Source: Eulemur rufifrons (lineage: Eukaryota > Chordata > Mammalia > Primates > Lemuridae). Taken from it: a DNA stretch of 64,000 nt. The stretch covers positions 173,631,501 to 173,695,500 of the forward strand of contig NC_090989.1 in NCBI RefSeq assembly GCF_041146395.1. Direction: 5' to 3'. The translations under genes were made by a program, and so were the position numbers. The notes below the pieces were generated by a model. That model did not search any database. It saw only the letters and a program-made list of their open reading frames with translations, and was not told the DNA's origin. This document shows, in pieces, positions 50,431 through 63,006 of this stretch (position 1 is its first letter; the number at the start of each line of letters is the position of its first letter).

Positions 50431-51118
50431 TTTTGTTATCTATGCACAGTGTTCTGGTTGCAAATGACCATAATGCTCTGAGTATTGCTGGTGCCCATCA
50501 ACTGTTAAATAATGCATTTAGTAAAAAGAAACACTTCAAATGTGCTGATCTGCTTTGGCAAATCATTCCATACTCAGTGTTGAGTTGTTTTGGCACAAGC
50601 TTCTAGGCAAATACAACACCTCAATGTAAGCTTCAAAGCCATTATGAAGGGAATCTCTCCATCCAATCTCAAATATTAATCTTTATCAGGTTCAAGAGGA
50701 CTATCTCTTAATTAGACACACAGTAGAGTTTGAAGGCAAAGTGCCAGTATAGTCAGCTGTCAGGCACACTTAAAAAAAAAAAAATCTATCTAATATATGC
50801 TCAACCACTGGCACCATCTGCTGCCCACATGTCAGTCACTGTAACGGAGAACATTTGAATTTTGTACAGTTTGGGGATGAATGGGCCATAACAAATGGCC
50901 ATGAAGTTAAGTGCAATGCTAATCACCCATCTCCGTAGGTCCAGAATGTAACCAATGCCAAGGCCAACTGGATTTCACATTCAGAGTCAAAGCCACCCTG
51001 TGTTCTCCAGCTGTAGTTGACTAACACTTGTGTTGATATCTGTACATTCACCTTCCAAAAGCCCTATCTCTGCTTTATGAATCATATGCCCTATAGCCAC
51101 ATATATTCTAAACCCAGT

Positions 51119-51284
51119 TACCATATTTCATCAAATCTAAGATGCAATAATTATTTTATGGATCAGTAGTAAAAAGAAAAGTTCTACCAATTATGATTCT
51201 AACACACCAGCTAATACAAGAACTATTCCAACTTCATAGATGTTAAAATATGAAGAAAAAAAGTCTGGGAATAAAAAAAATATA
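51119..51284. repeat. Second copy of the taccgtatttt-type MITE
   Basis: Left end taccatatttcatcaaatct matches the element at 34241. Further in, atatgaagaaaaaaagtctg also aligns with it, but the right inverted repeat has decayed. In an FRMD4B intron. Confidence 0.55.
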
Positions 51285-52074
51285 ATCCTATTTCAATCAA
51301 TGATCAAGGCCAAAAATGGTGCTAATAAATATGTAAGGCCTATTGGACTTGAAATCTACCTGAGATATCTTGATTTACTTTTTCCCTGAATATGAGAGTC
51401 ATAGATAGGTACATCATGTTGAGAATTTGGAAAATATAGAAGAGTATTAAGAAGAAAATTAAATTATTTGAAATGTCACAACTATTAGTATTTTGAAATA
51501 TTTCTCAACCAGACTTTGTGTGTGCATATTTATACAAAGTTGGGATCATGTTGTGGTTACAATTTTATATCCTGCCTTTCTGTGTTTCATGACCATTTGC
51601 CCATATCTTTAAATAGCCTCCATAAATAACAGTATCAGAAGAGTTCTTCTCTATCCATGTATGTATGGAGAGGCCCTTAAGAAAATGCATGGTTTGTTGC
51701 ATTAAAAACCTTTCAGAAACTGCTGGGTAAGGCCTATGTCAAAAGCATTTCTTATAATGACATCAGCCCAGTTAAAGGTGAAATCTGTCTTAATAATGAA
51801 CCAATATTGCTTTGAAAGATCTTTCATCCTGAAAATGAAAGCGGAGGCAATAAGTATAATATTACAATTGTGAAATGCCTCTGGAAATCAAGTTTACATA
51901 CTTGTAAGACTGAAATTCCAAACAATTTTTATCCTAAGAAGCTTACTTTTGATCCTGTTCTTTTTTATCTCTTTCATCACATTAACTGGTTTGGAAATGC
52001 TACCTACAATCAAGAATATTGACTCTGGGACTCAAAAAAATAAAAAATAAAAAAAAACCTTACTTATTACTAAC

Positions 52075-52303
52075 CTGGTAAAATAACTGTTGCTTTCTGG
52101 CTGGGTTTCTTTCCACATCTAATTCGGTATTCATTTATTGAATTTTCAATCTCCTGAAGCTTTTTCACTGCTTCTGTGTAATCTTGCTTTCTTTTTTTCT
52201 TCACGGTTTTACAAAGGTCTGGCTCATTGGCAAGTTTCTTTGCAGCTTCAACCAGCTTTTGCTGTATTAGAAAATTACTCTCCAGTTCTTGTAAAGCAGG
52301 ATC
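52075..52303 (-). CDS. FRMD4B: FRMD4B exon, second half of CUPID region
   Basis: 229 nt; acceptor aatgcag, donor GTTAGT (a weak, less common donor). 76 residues starting DPALQELESNFLIQQK and ending KKPSQKATVILP. Heptad-like hydrophobic spacing over LQELESNFLIQQKLVEAAKK and again over YTEAVKKLQEIENSINEYR indicates helices. This is part of the CUPID (DUF3338) region, through which FRMD4 proteins contact cytohesins. The basic run TVKKKRKQ lies between the two helices. Confidence 0.95.
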
Positions 52304-52629
52304 CTGCATTTATACAATAATACTGTTTTACTTTTATGGATACATACAATCACTCTCACAGGCATTGGATAATAACATTTCTTGTGCATTCTTGAATCAG
52401 ATGCTCTTTGAGAACAAAAATCTTTCCAGGTTTTACTGCACAGACATCCCCCAACACTTTCCCTCACCCATCTTAACTTGAACTTCTCATTAGTACAAAC
52501 CTCTTCCCTTTTCAAAGAAGGGAATGGCCTTTCATTTATTGAGTTGGTTGGGTAAAGATTCTAGCTTTCAAGAAGAGGTTCTTAACCCAAGACTAACATA
52601 ATACAGAATGTTATATTCATATGCATAGC

Positions 52630-53180
52630 TTTACAGACAGATCAATTTGGGTTTGATACCTTTTTCTCATGGGTTTCGGTTGCATGACCCTGGATATACA
52701 GCTCAATTTTTTAATGTTTTGGGTTTTTTTATTTGTAAAATGAAGATAACACCTACCTTGTAAAAGTATGCTGATGATTAAATGAGATAATGTATAAGCA
52801 TTGCTTAGCTCAGAGCTGGGTACACAGTGAAGACTTAATAAATAACAAAGCTTTCCAAAGATGGAAATAGCTATTGTTTTCTAAAGCTAAGACGGTTGCA
52901 TTTCTACAGGAAACATGGATATGGTCATATTGGCTGATGACATGCAAATGAAAAAGTACAGTCTATATTGGCTAACAATTCTTTTAACTTGATTCTAGCT
53001 GAATGCTGTGCATGTATTATCTCATTTAATACTCACTGCATCCCTTGGAGGGAAGTTCAATCATTACCCCCATTTTACAGATGAGGAAACTGAGAGCTGA
53101 GAATTGAGACCTTAGGGAGGTTAACGTATTTGGAAAGGCTATTTAGTTTTAAGTGAAAGAGTCTAATGCTAAAGTTCTTC
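52630..53180. repeat. MIR elements in both orientations
   Basis: Forward MIR at about 52630-52850 (gggtttgatacctttttc, gtaaaatgaagataacacc, cttagctcagagctggg) and reverse MIR at about 53010-53180 (attatctcatttaatactc, ccattttacagatgaggaaa). Confidence 0.8.
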
Positions 53181-53442
53181 ATTCTTATAGTACTGTCTCT
53201 CTCAATTTATAAATATTTGGGGCTCATTTAATGCTATGATTTGGGGAGTAAGGTAGTGAGAAATAACTCAATTTTGATTGGAGCATACATGAAAGAAAGA
53301 ATTCAATTTGGTCTACGTTATTCAACTGGTGAGATAAAAACATACATCAAGGACTCAAAAACCAAAAGAACAAGTTCACTACACTAACAGACAGCTTTTG
53401 TGTTTCATTGTTAATAGAAAGGCTCAGAGCTGGCGTTCATAC

Positions 53443-53562
53443 CTCTTCACTGGGCAGCAAGTTGTCATCTAGTTTGAACGCAGTACCTATGCGTCTTCTG
53501 ACCTGAGGAGGCTTCTCACCTATGTTCAGTGGATACTCCTTTGGCATTTTGCCTGTGAGCTC
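53443..53562 (-). CDS. FRMD4B: FRMD4B exon, CUPID linker
   Basis: Exactly 40 codons, phase 0 at both ends; acceptor tttacag, donor GTATGA. Reads ELTGKMPKEYPLNIGEKPPQ then VRRRIGTAFKLDD, the most conserved motif of the DUF3338/CUPID region, between its two coiled-coil parts. Only a 90-nt intron separates it from the upstream exon. Symmetric phase would allow in-frame skipping. Confidence 0.95.
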
Positions 53563-53652
53563 CTGTAAAACAGGACAGAGTCAGGAGTGGATAATTGACA
53601 CTGGCCAGAGTTGTTAAACACAATCTGATGGGCCCCCAAAAGCAGAACTCAC

Positions 53653-53786
53653 AGCCTCCCGCAAACAGATCTTCTTAAGCTCCTCGAATTTTTTCAGGAG
53701 TTTTTCTTGCAACAGTTTTTCCTTCTTCTTTAGTTCAAGGATTTTCTCTCTCTTTTGCTCCTCACTAACTTCTGAGTCTTGAGAGC
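53653..53786 (-). CDS. FRMD4B: FRMD4B exon, first CUPID coiled coil
   Basis: 134 nt; acceptor cctccag, donor GTGAGT. Two bases complete a Gly codon, then 44 residues: SQDSEVSEEQKREKILELKK leading into a Lys/Leu/Glu coiled coil (KLLQEKLLKKFEELKKICL) and ending LREA. The charged heptads are the strongest coiled coil in the visible protein and belong to the cytohesin-binding region known for GRSP1. Phase 0 at its 3' end joins the next exon exactly. Confidence 0.95.
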
Positions 53787-54434
53787 CTGGAGGAATGGGG
53801 GAAGGGCAGGGAAGGTTTATACAAGGCATGTTTCCTTCCTTTCTAAAGGACAAAGGATTTCTAAGCCAAACCTGCTTTTAAATGGTAGCTTATTTCTTTT
53901 CTCCTTGTTTCTGAACATAATAAAAGGAAACTGGAGAGCACTGTCTCATGCTTCTGGGCATCAAACGGAGCCTGGTAATAAAATGTGCCTTTTGCATTTT
54001 GGCTCCGTCATTTTGGGGGCGATGATAAAATGCTTAATGTTCCATACACACCCAAGGAAAAATTTCATTTTGTAATCATGTTTGTATAGCATTTATTGTT
54101 ACATGGAGAATTAGACAATTATCTGTATCAAAAAATAAATATTGGGAGAAGCTGATAGAATTTATGCGAGAAAAATGTCCTTTCAACACACCACTAGGTA
54201 CTTACTATCTTTGCATCTAGTGTTACTTATAATTTAATTTTCTTTATACCCTTTCTGAAATTAGTTTTAAATTTTATTCTAAACTGTTACACATGTAGGT
54301 TTTGATATACACATTTATTCCAAAATAATGTGTGAAAATATGCATTTAAAAATGACTTATGATACAACTTCCACAACCCCAAACATTGAACAAAATAAAG
54401 ATGGCATGCACTTTCTCTAATCCCCAGATGTTAC

Positions 54435-54576
54435 CTGAAGAGATTAAACTGCCATTGCTCGCCATGATGAACTGACTTTTTGCCTCCAGTGTCACCAGCT
54501 TGGAGACCCTTTGTGTGCCTGTCTCTGTCAAATCCATTGCAATATCGTCTAAACTCCTGGCTGAAGGAATTTTTGC
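54435..54576 (-). CDS. FRMD4B: FRMD4B exon after the FERM domain
   Basis: 142 nt; acceptor ctcttag, donor GTAACA. 47 residues beginning AKIPSARSLDDIAMDLTE and containing RVSKLVTLEAKSQFIMASNG. It links the FERM C-lobe to the coiled-coil region and is shared with FRMD4A. Donor GTAACA is weaker than consensus. An open frame starting at an internal Met (54537) runs past the donor but is not a separate gene. Confidence 0.95.
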
Positions 54577-55082
54577 CTAAGAGGTACACAACATTGAAAC
54601 AGAAATAACTCAGTTAAACACATTTCAAATTAATAAAACAAGTCACCATACAATAAAAATGTCACCCAGAGGACAATTTAGAATACCTATTTTTTTTGTT
54701 TTAGAATTTTTATATATTAACGTGACACTATTCAGAGAGTAATATAAGTCTTCAGCTTTGCAGCTAAAATGTTTTAATAACTACACATGATTCTCTCTCA
54801 TTGTATGGTTCAGTCACTAAGTTTAAAATGTCATAACATCACCAATGTACGCATACATGCATGCCAAAACCCGGCCAAATCTTACAACTTTTAAATCAGC
54901 TTATATATTGCCCATCTTTAAATGTATGAAAAACTAGAACAGTTGTAAGTTTTTAAAAAAGAAAAAGCCTCAAAAAATACAAATGTACAAGCTTGCATCT
55001 TTTCTAAAAAAGTTTGTCTTCTGAACAGAAAGCAAAATGAGCACTGGAGTTTGTCCCTACAGAAATGCTGCTAGTTACTTAC

Positions 55083-55221
55083 TTTGCTTTGCTTCCGATC
55101 CAAGTAAAACTGATGCTGACTAATGGCCATTACCCAGATGGACTTGATGAGAGAGGAGTTTGCATACCATGTTTGCACAAAGAGACCACTTTGCCCAAAG
55201 GTTCTTCTTGACACCGAAATC
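55083..55221 (-). CDS. FRMD4B: FRMD4B exon, end of FERM domain
   Basis: 139 nt; acceptor ctttcag, donor GTAAGT. One base completes an Arg codon; 46 residues follow: ISVSRRTFGQSGLFVQTWY, then the amphipathic NSSLIKSIWVMAISQHQFYL and the basic DRKQSK. This is the end of the FERM F3 (PH/PTB-like) lobe with its C-terminal helix, which in FERM proteins contributes to membrane and peptide binding. Phase 0 at its end. Confidence 0.95.
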
Positions 55222-56009
55222 CTGAAAGATTAAGGAAAGCCCTCAAATTATTCCCCTCTGGCTAAGCACTACACAAAACGTACCCTGTGAGCAGTTGTGA
55301 CAAAGTATCCTTCTCTTACCTGTCTTTCTACTGCACAAACTCTCATGCTAATGGGGACCAAGTTTCTGATTTTCTCCTTTTACAACAAAACTAATCAGAC
55401 CTCAGCCATCTTTCTGTAAAGGCTAGCACGTTTAAATACACGTAAGCACACACTCAAAAGCTGATAAGGAATCAGTCAAAGTGGAGCCTGTACAAAAACA
55501 TTTAGTTAGAAACTGTAAGGATGTGTGACTATCACAAGTGGTAAGGAATAAATGTGATAATATTTTAAAGACATAGCAACCAAGACCTGTGGGATCAACA
55601 CCTACCTCAAGGTGACAAGAACATCTCAGATCTAGATAGATTTGGACAGCTCTGATGTTATCTGAAGATGCACATAATGATTTTGGCTGAAATATGCAAG
55701 TTCGACACCCGGTTCAGAGTGCTGTTTGTGCACCAGATGAAAAGAGGAAGGGGTGGGGGGCGCAAAGAGACTGTGAGAGTGTGAGAGAGTGTGTCTGTGA
55801 TTACTAATGTTCTTTGTAGGAATCTGGCTTATCACTTCGGGTCATCTTTCTGTCACAGCTGTTTCCTCCCATCCCACTGACCTCCAAACATCTCTAAACG
55901 TTCATCTTGGGACTGATAAAGAATTTCTCTTAAAAGCTTAGAGGACCTATATCCTGACTTCAATTCATGTTGATGACCTGGTGACTTTTTTTTTTTTTTT
56001 TCATAACCA

Positions 56010-56430
56010 GGAACACCAAAATGAAAAACGAAAAAAGGATCTGAATAGACATTTCTCGAATAAAGATACACCAATGGCCAATAAGACCACGAAAAGATGC
56101 TCTGTGTCACCAGTCATAAAGGAAATGCAAATCAAAGCCACAAGAAGATACCACTTCACACCCACTAGGATGTCTGTAAGACACATACAAAACTAAAAAT
56201 AACAAGTGTGAGTGAGGATGCAGAGAAATCGGAACCACAAACACTGCTGGTGGCATGTGAAACGGTGCAGCACTTTGGAGAACAGCCTGGCAGTTCCTCA
56301 AAGGGCTAAAGACAGAGTTACCATTTGACCCAGCAGTTCTGCTCCTTGGTATATACCCAAGAGAAATGCAAACATACGTTCATACAGAAACTTGTACACA
56401 AATGTGTGTAGCGGCATTATTCATTCAGTG
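56010..56430 (+). repeat. L1 ORF2 C-terminal fragment in intron
   Basis: Readable ORF2 end: gaatagacatttctcgaata, ggaaatgcaaatcaaagcc, atgcagagaaatcggaacc, ggcagttcctcaaagggc and gacccagcagttctgctcc. Antisense to FRMD4B, with frame-breaking changes. Its end lies about 35-40 bp from the donor of the exon at 56465-56541. Confidence 0.88.
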
Positions 56431-56464
56431 ACAGATCATATAGAGAAAAGTCCGTGGTCCTCAC

Positions 56465-56541
56465 CTTCGCGGATCATGAACTTCTACAGCAAATTTTTTC
56501 TCACGGAAATATAAGTTCTCCAGCTGTTTCCATTGGAATAA
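56465..56541 (-). CDS. FRMD4B: FRMD4B exon, FERM F3 lobe (5'-most exon in window)
   Basis: 77 nt; acceptor ttttttag, donor GTGAGG. 25 residues, LFQWKQLENLYFREKKFAVE then VHDPR, ending with two bases of Arg. The LFQWKQLENLYF strand is typical of the FRMD4 F3 lobe. The upstream exons, which should carry the F1/F2 lobes, were not found in the remaining 7.4 kb. An L1 fragment ends within about 40 bp of the donor side. Confidence 0.94.
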
Positions 56542-58644
56542 CTAAAAAATTAAGAAAACAGAAAAGCCACACAGCTTTGATTATTTTTAATTTTCACTAA
56601 GTCTATAAATCAGCTTAATAATCAAATGACTGTAAGTTCCCAAGAAGGTACACTGATAAAATTAAGCATGAATATGTGACTCAGTCTTTTTACAAATCAA
56701 CTACGACCTGAAACCATTTTATTCCGTCCTCTGACAGTAATCTTTACTTAGTAAACTGCACCTTATCAATAAATCTTCCTTGAACAATAAAACCGAGCAT
56801 CTGTGGAGGAACATGTATACTATTTTTCCTCTGACTCAACTACATCATAAGGAAATCTGCACAGATTCCAGTAAGCACACACAGCCTTCTGCTCAAAGAT
56901 GTTTTCAGATTGAAATGGAAAGATATTCAAAGGGATGTTTCAATAAGACCAGAGATTGAATTTCAAAAGAATGCAAAGTGAAAGTAAAACGGAACCCCCA
57001 CGTGGGAGTGGGGGTGATTCTCCAACATACCAGTTTCCCACCTATGAGAGAGTTCCCCTAAATGCCACAAAAACCTCGCACCAGGAATCGGGGGCCAGGT
57101 GAGGGTGAAAGGAGACTGCTGGAGCTTCCTCTTGGTCTCTGAGCTAGAACCTCCAGGTTTTGAACATAGATCCCAATCTCTACACACTCACTGCTAATAT
57201 TCAAGTGCTGAACTCAGTGTTACTTGCTGGTTGGTGGGGAGAAACAGACTTTACTAGCACGGTGCATTTGAAAGCCAAATAATTTGATAAAAAGCAGCTC
57301 ATTCACAGACCTGAGTATGCCTTGCTATGTTTTCTGGGTTCCTCCCCAACCCCTTATAGTAGACCCTGTACTAGCCTGAGCCTTAGCTTGTGCTGTCAAC
57401 TTGGACTTCATGGTCTAATTCCTCTTCTCTGTCCCTAGTCTTGATTAGGGAAGTAACAGCGCAGCTATTTCATTCCATTATCAGACCCTGGTTGGATTTT
57501 TAAACTATTTTCACAGAAATCTTAAAAGAGCATTTTTTAATTGTCTAAATAATAAGCACTTCTCTGCAATGCCCTATCAGCAAAACCATTTCCTGAAGTA
57601 CGGGAACCAAGACTGCTCACAAACACGTAAACCTCATGTAAAGGAACAAAATGAGCTGAGGTCCCTGTGCATACGCAGCCGTGGGACAAATGTGTTCAGC
57701 CTGGATCCCCAATCCCCAACAGAGTAAAACAAGCCAGCACACACTAAGAACACAGCCTTCGTGGTCTGCACATGCAGTTGCCTGTAAGTACAACGCTCGC
57801 TCAGGTTCAAGGAGGAATTAATAAAAGTAGAAAGCTACATACCGATCTCTTAAAATGTCCATCAACTTGAGGCTTTCATTTCTTTAAATCCAGAGGTCCC
57901 AAAAATGAGACAGAAACCTGGGGGCAAACCTCAGGGTTCTTCCTACCTCCCCTCTCCCAGACAGCAGCTCCGGTGTGTTCTGAACCGAGTTTCATAAGAC
58001 ACTTAGGTGTAACTCAATTTCACAAACAGAGCCTCCCACGGCTGACACACTACTGACATCAGCAACTCCGCTGAGCGCTGAGCGACACCTCCCCGATTCC
58101 ACTCTTTCCTCCCATCAGGGAGAGGAGGGCAAAGTTCTCAGCAGATTTTCCCAGAAGAGAGACCTTTCTAAAATGAGGGCCAGTCTGGATTTGGCTGATA
58201 CTTCCTGGGAAGTAAGTTGCTTTGAACCCAGGGAAGAATTTCACCGGAGGCTGTTTGAGGAAGACATTTCTACCAAGGTTTACTCACCCTGGACATGAAC
58301 AGGTTCTACAGGAAGGGTTACAATGCAGCTCAGCTGTGTTTTCCTTTGCGTCCATTCCCACACACATAAAAACCGGGCTGGACTTGAAACATGATCTCTG
58401 AAAGCCACCACCTCCCCCTCTTATCACTTACAAATGTGAAACCCTAGCGCTTTGGACTCCATTCAGCATGGCCCTGCACTGAGAGCAAACATGCTCCCTG
58501 CAAGCAAAAACCCCACTTAAAAGGTTAACGGCTTCAGCTTAGAGAATTTGAAATAATTAGATGGTAGGCTAGGTTTGCAAAAGAAGTTGTGGGAACGAGA
58601 CTGGATTTTTAAGTCTGAAAAGCAGCACCGTCCATTTCCCCACC

Positions 58645-58945
58645 TGAAATCTTAAAAGTTTGTGTGCGCAAAATGTGATTTCATATATGTGCCTGTAATA
58701 TTATAAAAGTGGATTGGAATGCCACAAACTTAGTGCCTAACAGTGGTTGCCTCTGGGGTCAGATGGTATGAGGGTAAGTGGTACAGAAGCTTCCATATCA
58801 CTAGTAATGTTTTCTCTTAACAATAAAAATAAGATGAAGTAAATATGACAAAATATTAGTAACATCAATTTGAGTGGTTTTGCAGGTGTTGTCATACTCT
58901 TGGCACTCCTGTATTTCTCAAAATTAAAGTTTATATAAAATGAAT
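58645..58945 (+). repeat. Old L1 3' UTR-like fragment
   Basis: Includes gtgcctaacagtggttgcct, gggtaagtggtacagaagc and an A/T-rich tail with tttctcttaacaataaaaat. Diverged. Confidence 0.55.
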
Positions 58946-60829
58946 ATAAGTTGGCCTACTTCATACAATACTGAGATTTTCACCTTCCAATCAGTTGGGA
59001 GATCTTTATTTTAGACATTTCATACTATTAATATTATCATCGTAATTCTTATAAAGTTTGACATTGCTAGAAAAATACTTCTAATTCTAGTGGCACTTGA
59101 TCTAGCTGGCAGCTGGATATAAGCTAGTTTTTCTTTTGAAATTTCTGAAATCATTCTTCTATCGTGCTTTTTATTTTTGTGTGTTTGATCTCAGAGGGCC
59201 ACTAGGAAGCTCTGCAAGTGGCAACGGAGCTGAGGTGACTTCATTTACTGGAAGGTTGCTCATGCCTTGTGCCTAGGACAGCACCTGGCACACGGCAGGC
59301 AGCTGATCAGTGTTCATTCTCTTCCCTTTTTTCCAGTGTTTTCCTTAAAGGATAAGTAAGAGGCTCCCTCTTGTCAAAATCACGCAGGGATTTCAGATCC
59401 ATGGAAAGAGAAGGGGAAATCCATCAAAGAAATATACACGAGGCCAACCTGACTTGTTGGGGCCTCTGCATTTAAAGAAACAGCCTGTCACCCACAGAAT
59501 AAGAAACACTCGAGATCACCTGAAAGATGCAGGGTTGCAAAGAAAACATCCTGCATTTGAGGAAAGAGATCAAAGTTCAAAGGAAGGTAGAAGGAAGCAA
59601 AATATTCTTCACATTTGTATTATCTGGGGAATACTGGTGTCTACATAGGGTAGGACTACTACAGGGAATGTGTCTTATAGGGGAGAACTATTATATATAT
59701 CTTATACATGCATGTATGTGTGTACACACTTGTAATTTTCATATTAAAACAGAAAACCAGAAAGAAGTATTTTGCCCAAGCCAAAATTCCCACTCTTGGA
59801 AATTAAGGAGAAAAGAAAAAAAAAAAAAAAAGGAAAGAAAAAGAAGAGCTTTATTTGCCTTGCAACACAAGAGTTAAGAATGTAGAACTGGAATGTTTTC
59901 CAAAGTGATCATTGTAGAGGTATAATAACAATCATTAATTAGTATTTATTGTTGTTTATGTGGCACTGACTAGAAGCTATGAGTTTGAAATTCTGTTGTT
60001 TTAGGATTATGCTGCTAGTGATGAAAGGGAAATAGTTGTAAGGCGAAAATAAAACCATAAATTAGGTCACCCGGATTGCTTTCTACTCTACACTCTGTAG
60101 TTGATCAGTTGTGTCCTTTGTCATCGGAAAGAGGAAGTAAATAGTGACAGATGAATAATACCTGGGATTACTTTGAGATTACAAAAGTAAATAGATAAAA
60201 AATAAAAAGATGAGCAACACAAATAATATTAACAAAGAGATAATTACAAAATTATAATAGAAAGAAAATATATCTTAAGGTCACAAATCACCCTGTCCTG
60301 AAAAATAAAGTATTAAAAATTTAAAACTGATATAGAAAACCACAGGGGAATCAGATGTTAATTTGAAAGTGAACTTGTATAAACTATTGTAATCAGAAGA
60401 GATTCCCTTCACCTTTAGATGTGAAAGAAGTTTTAGAATAATTGGCCACACATTATTACCCTTCAATGAATGTGTTGAATACTTCAGCCATTCTGTTGAA
60501 ATCTATAATCAATATTTGGTTAGATCCCACCCATTTTTATAGACTTAGAGAACTAGAAGGTATCACCTCTTCCTCATCCCCACCCCATTATTACAATGGT
60601 TCCTAAACATCTGAGGCTATAGTCAAACTTTAGCAAGAAAAGACTATAAGGAAAAACAGAGGGACTTTTAGGAGACAGAGTAACATGTACTTCAGTAGCT
60701 TTGGGAGTCATTTATTCATTCCCTCTCAATCAGCAGATATTTCTTGAGCACCTTCTATGTTCAAGGTTCTGCTCTTGTCGGTCTTAAAATAAGGGACAAG
60801 TCCCCTCCCTTGTGGGGCTGACATGAACC

Positions 60830-61060
60830 AACTGAACCAAGTCAGAACACCTTGGTTTATATTCTGGTACCACCACTTGTGCTTGTGTTATATTTGTAAG
60901 TTGCTTAGCTTTCCTAAGTCTCAGTTTCCCCATCTGTAAAATGGGACCAACGATGCCTGCCTCAGAGGGTTGTCAGAAGGGTTCAGAGAGATGACGTTTG
61001 TGAAGCACTTAGCCTGGTGCCTGGCTTAGAATACACATTCAGTAAGTGATAAAGCTAGTT
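60830..61060 (+). repeat. MIR SINE
   Basis: Clear MIR: ttctggtaccaccacttgtg, ctcagtttccccatctgtaa, cctcagagggttgtcagaag, gcacttagcctggtgcc. Confidence 0.88.
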
Positions 61061-61787
61061 GGATTTGCTATGAAGGACTCTTAGTCTACCTCTCCAATTT
61101 TATAAGGTGGAAGAGAGCCACTTAATAGCAGAAACAGAACCAGAAACAGCTGTCTGGATTCCACATCTGTCTTTCCGTGGATGAGAAACTGCCAGGTTAT
61201 TCTCTTGACATATCTGTATCACTCAGACTTCCAATTCCGTGAGTTTCGGGATCTGTAAAAACTGTCTGCTGTATATCTGTTGATTTCATTGGGAGTTTCC
61301 TGATACACCCTCTAGGTAGGAAATCTGTTCACTGTTCCTGTGTCATGTAGGCATAAGTGAGGGAGGGAGGGACGGGTCACAGGCACACCCCACAGGCAAT
61401 GCACAGCAGCAGGCTCCCCCCTGCCGGAGGGACCCAGGAAGGGAGGAATGTGCCCCGGCACGTACAAAAATGCTGAGGAGTGTGCACCGCCACGGGCTGG
61501 GGGAACCTGCCTGGGGTCGGGAAAGACCCAGGGAAAGCCTCAGACAGAAAGAATCACACTCTTTTTTAATCTTGATGAATTGAAAGTAGATGTCACCTAA
61601 AGGTTTAACACTAGACCAGGATACAAAAAATGTCAGCAGAGGCTTGGCTTTTTAATAGCTCTCATAGTTTAGGTTAATCATTTAACTGCAAATTCACCTG
61701 GAAATGACTAAATTTTGGATAGTCATAGCTGCAGTGTATGATTGTACATCAGTGACTCACATATGGCTATTACCTGCTACTATCTGA

Positions 61788-62122
<335 letters not shown>

Positions 62123-62439
62123 CTTTTTTTTCATTTTAAAAGACTACACTTAATGAATATACTGTTAGTACCTTCTGGAGTACCACAAAAATAGAATTTT
62201 GCAGGATTATGGGATTTTATAAAGCCCAACTGATCTACCTTCTTTCCAGCCAGCCATCCTTCTTCATCAAATGTTTATGTGACTGAGACAAAGTCTCTGC
62301 TCGCAAGGAGGGTACAGGGTAGAAGTGACAGTCATACAACAAATATGCACAGTTAATACCAACAGCGCCAGCTGCGGCACCAAGATGCTGCACGCATCTC
62401 ACGGAGTCTTCGCAACACCAGATGGGACAGTACTACTGT

Positions 62440-62530
62440 TAGCCTCATTTGGCAAAAGACACAACTCAGACTCAGAAAGCTTGAAGTACATTGACCAAGG
62501 TCACACAGCTAAATAGGGACAGATCTGGGA
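62440..62530 (-). repeat. MIR SINE fragment
   Basis: Reverse MIR core: cattgaccaaggtcacacag and gacagatctgggattcacat. Confidence 0.65.
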
Positions 62531-62767
62531 TTCACATGCAGGCACAGTCAGGCTCCAAAACCCCTGCGGATTACTGTACATGCTGCCTATCCCAATTGGG
62601 AAGAGTATGATATGGGCATTTGTTATGTTTTTAACAAAAAAAAAAAAAAAAAAAAAGAAAGAAAAAAAGTAACTCTCAGTTCTATCTCAGATAAAAAAGA
62701 AAGGTGCAATTAAGGCTGCCACTTGTGGAATAGGACTTTGAGTCTGTCCCTCCAATTTTACTTAGAT

Positions 62768-63006
62768 TAGTGATTCTCAACCTAAGATGATTTTTACCAC
62801 TCCCCACCCCTCCCAATCTCCAACCCCCAGAACATCTAGTGATCTCTGGAGACATTTTTGGTTATCACAATGGAGGGGAAGGTGCTCCTGGCATCTACAG
62901 GCCAGGAATAATACTGAACATCCTACAATGCACAGGACACAATGACCCCCACAATACAGAATTATATGGCCCAAAATGTCTCCGGTGCTGAGACTGAGAA
63001 ATCCTG
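62768..63006 (+). repeat. MER20 (hAT-Charlie MITE)
   Basis: Reads ttagtgattctcaacctaag, ctctggagacatttttggtt, aacatcctacaatgcacagg and ggcccaaaatgtctccgg, ending tgagaaatcctgg. Confidence 0.85.

Noticed and set aside
52070..52309. Stand-alone ORF of 79 codons starting MQDPALQ
   Set aside because: This is the FRMD4B exon 52075-52303 with a few intron codons at each side; the Met is in the acceptor region, not a start.
53614..53853. Stand-alone ORF of 79 codons on the minus strand
   Set aside because: Its middle is the FRMD4B coiled-coil exon (53653-53786); the ends are intron read-through.
57852..57892. Possible extra FRMD4B exon on the minus strand (reads NESLKLMDILRD before a GTATGT donor)
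   Set aside because: No pyrimidine tract before the assumed acceptor, no match to the FRMD4 region expected upstream of LFQWKQ, and the peptide is not one I know from the family.
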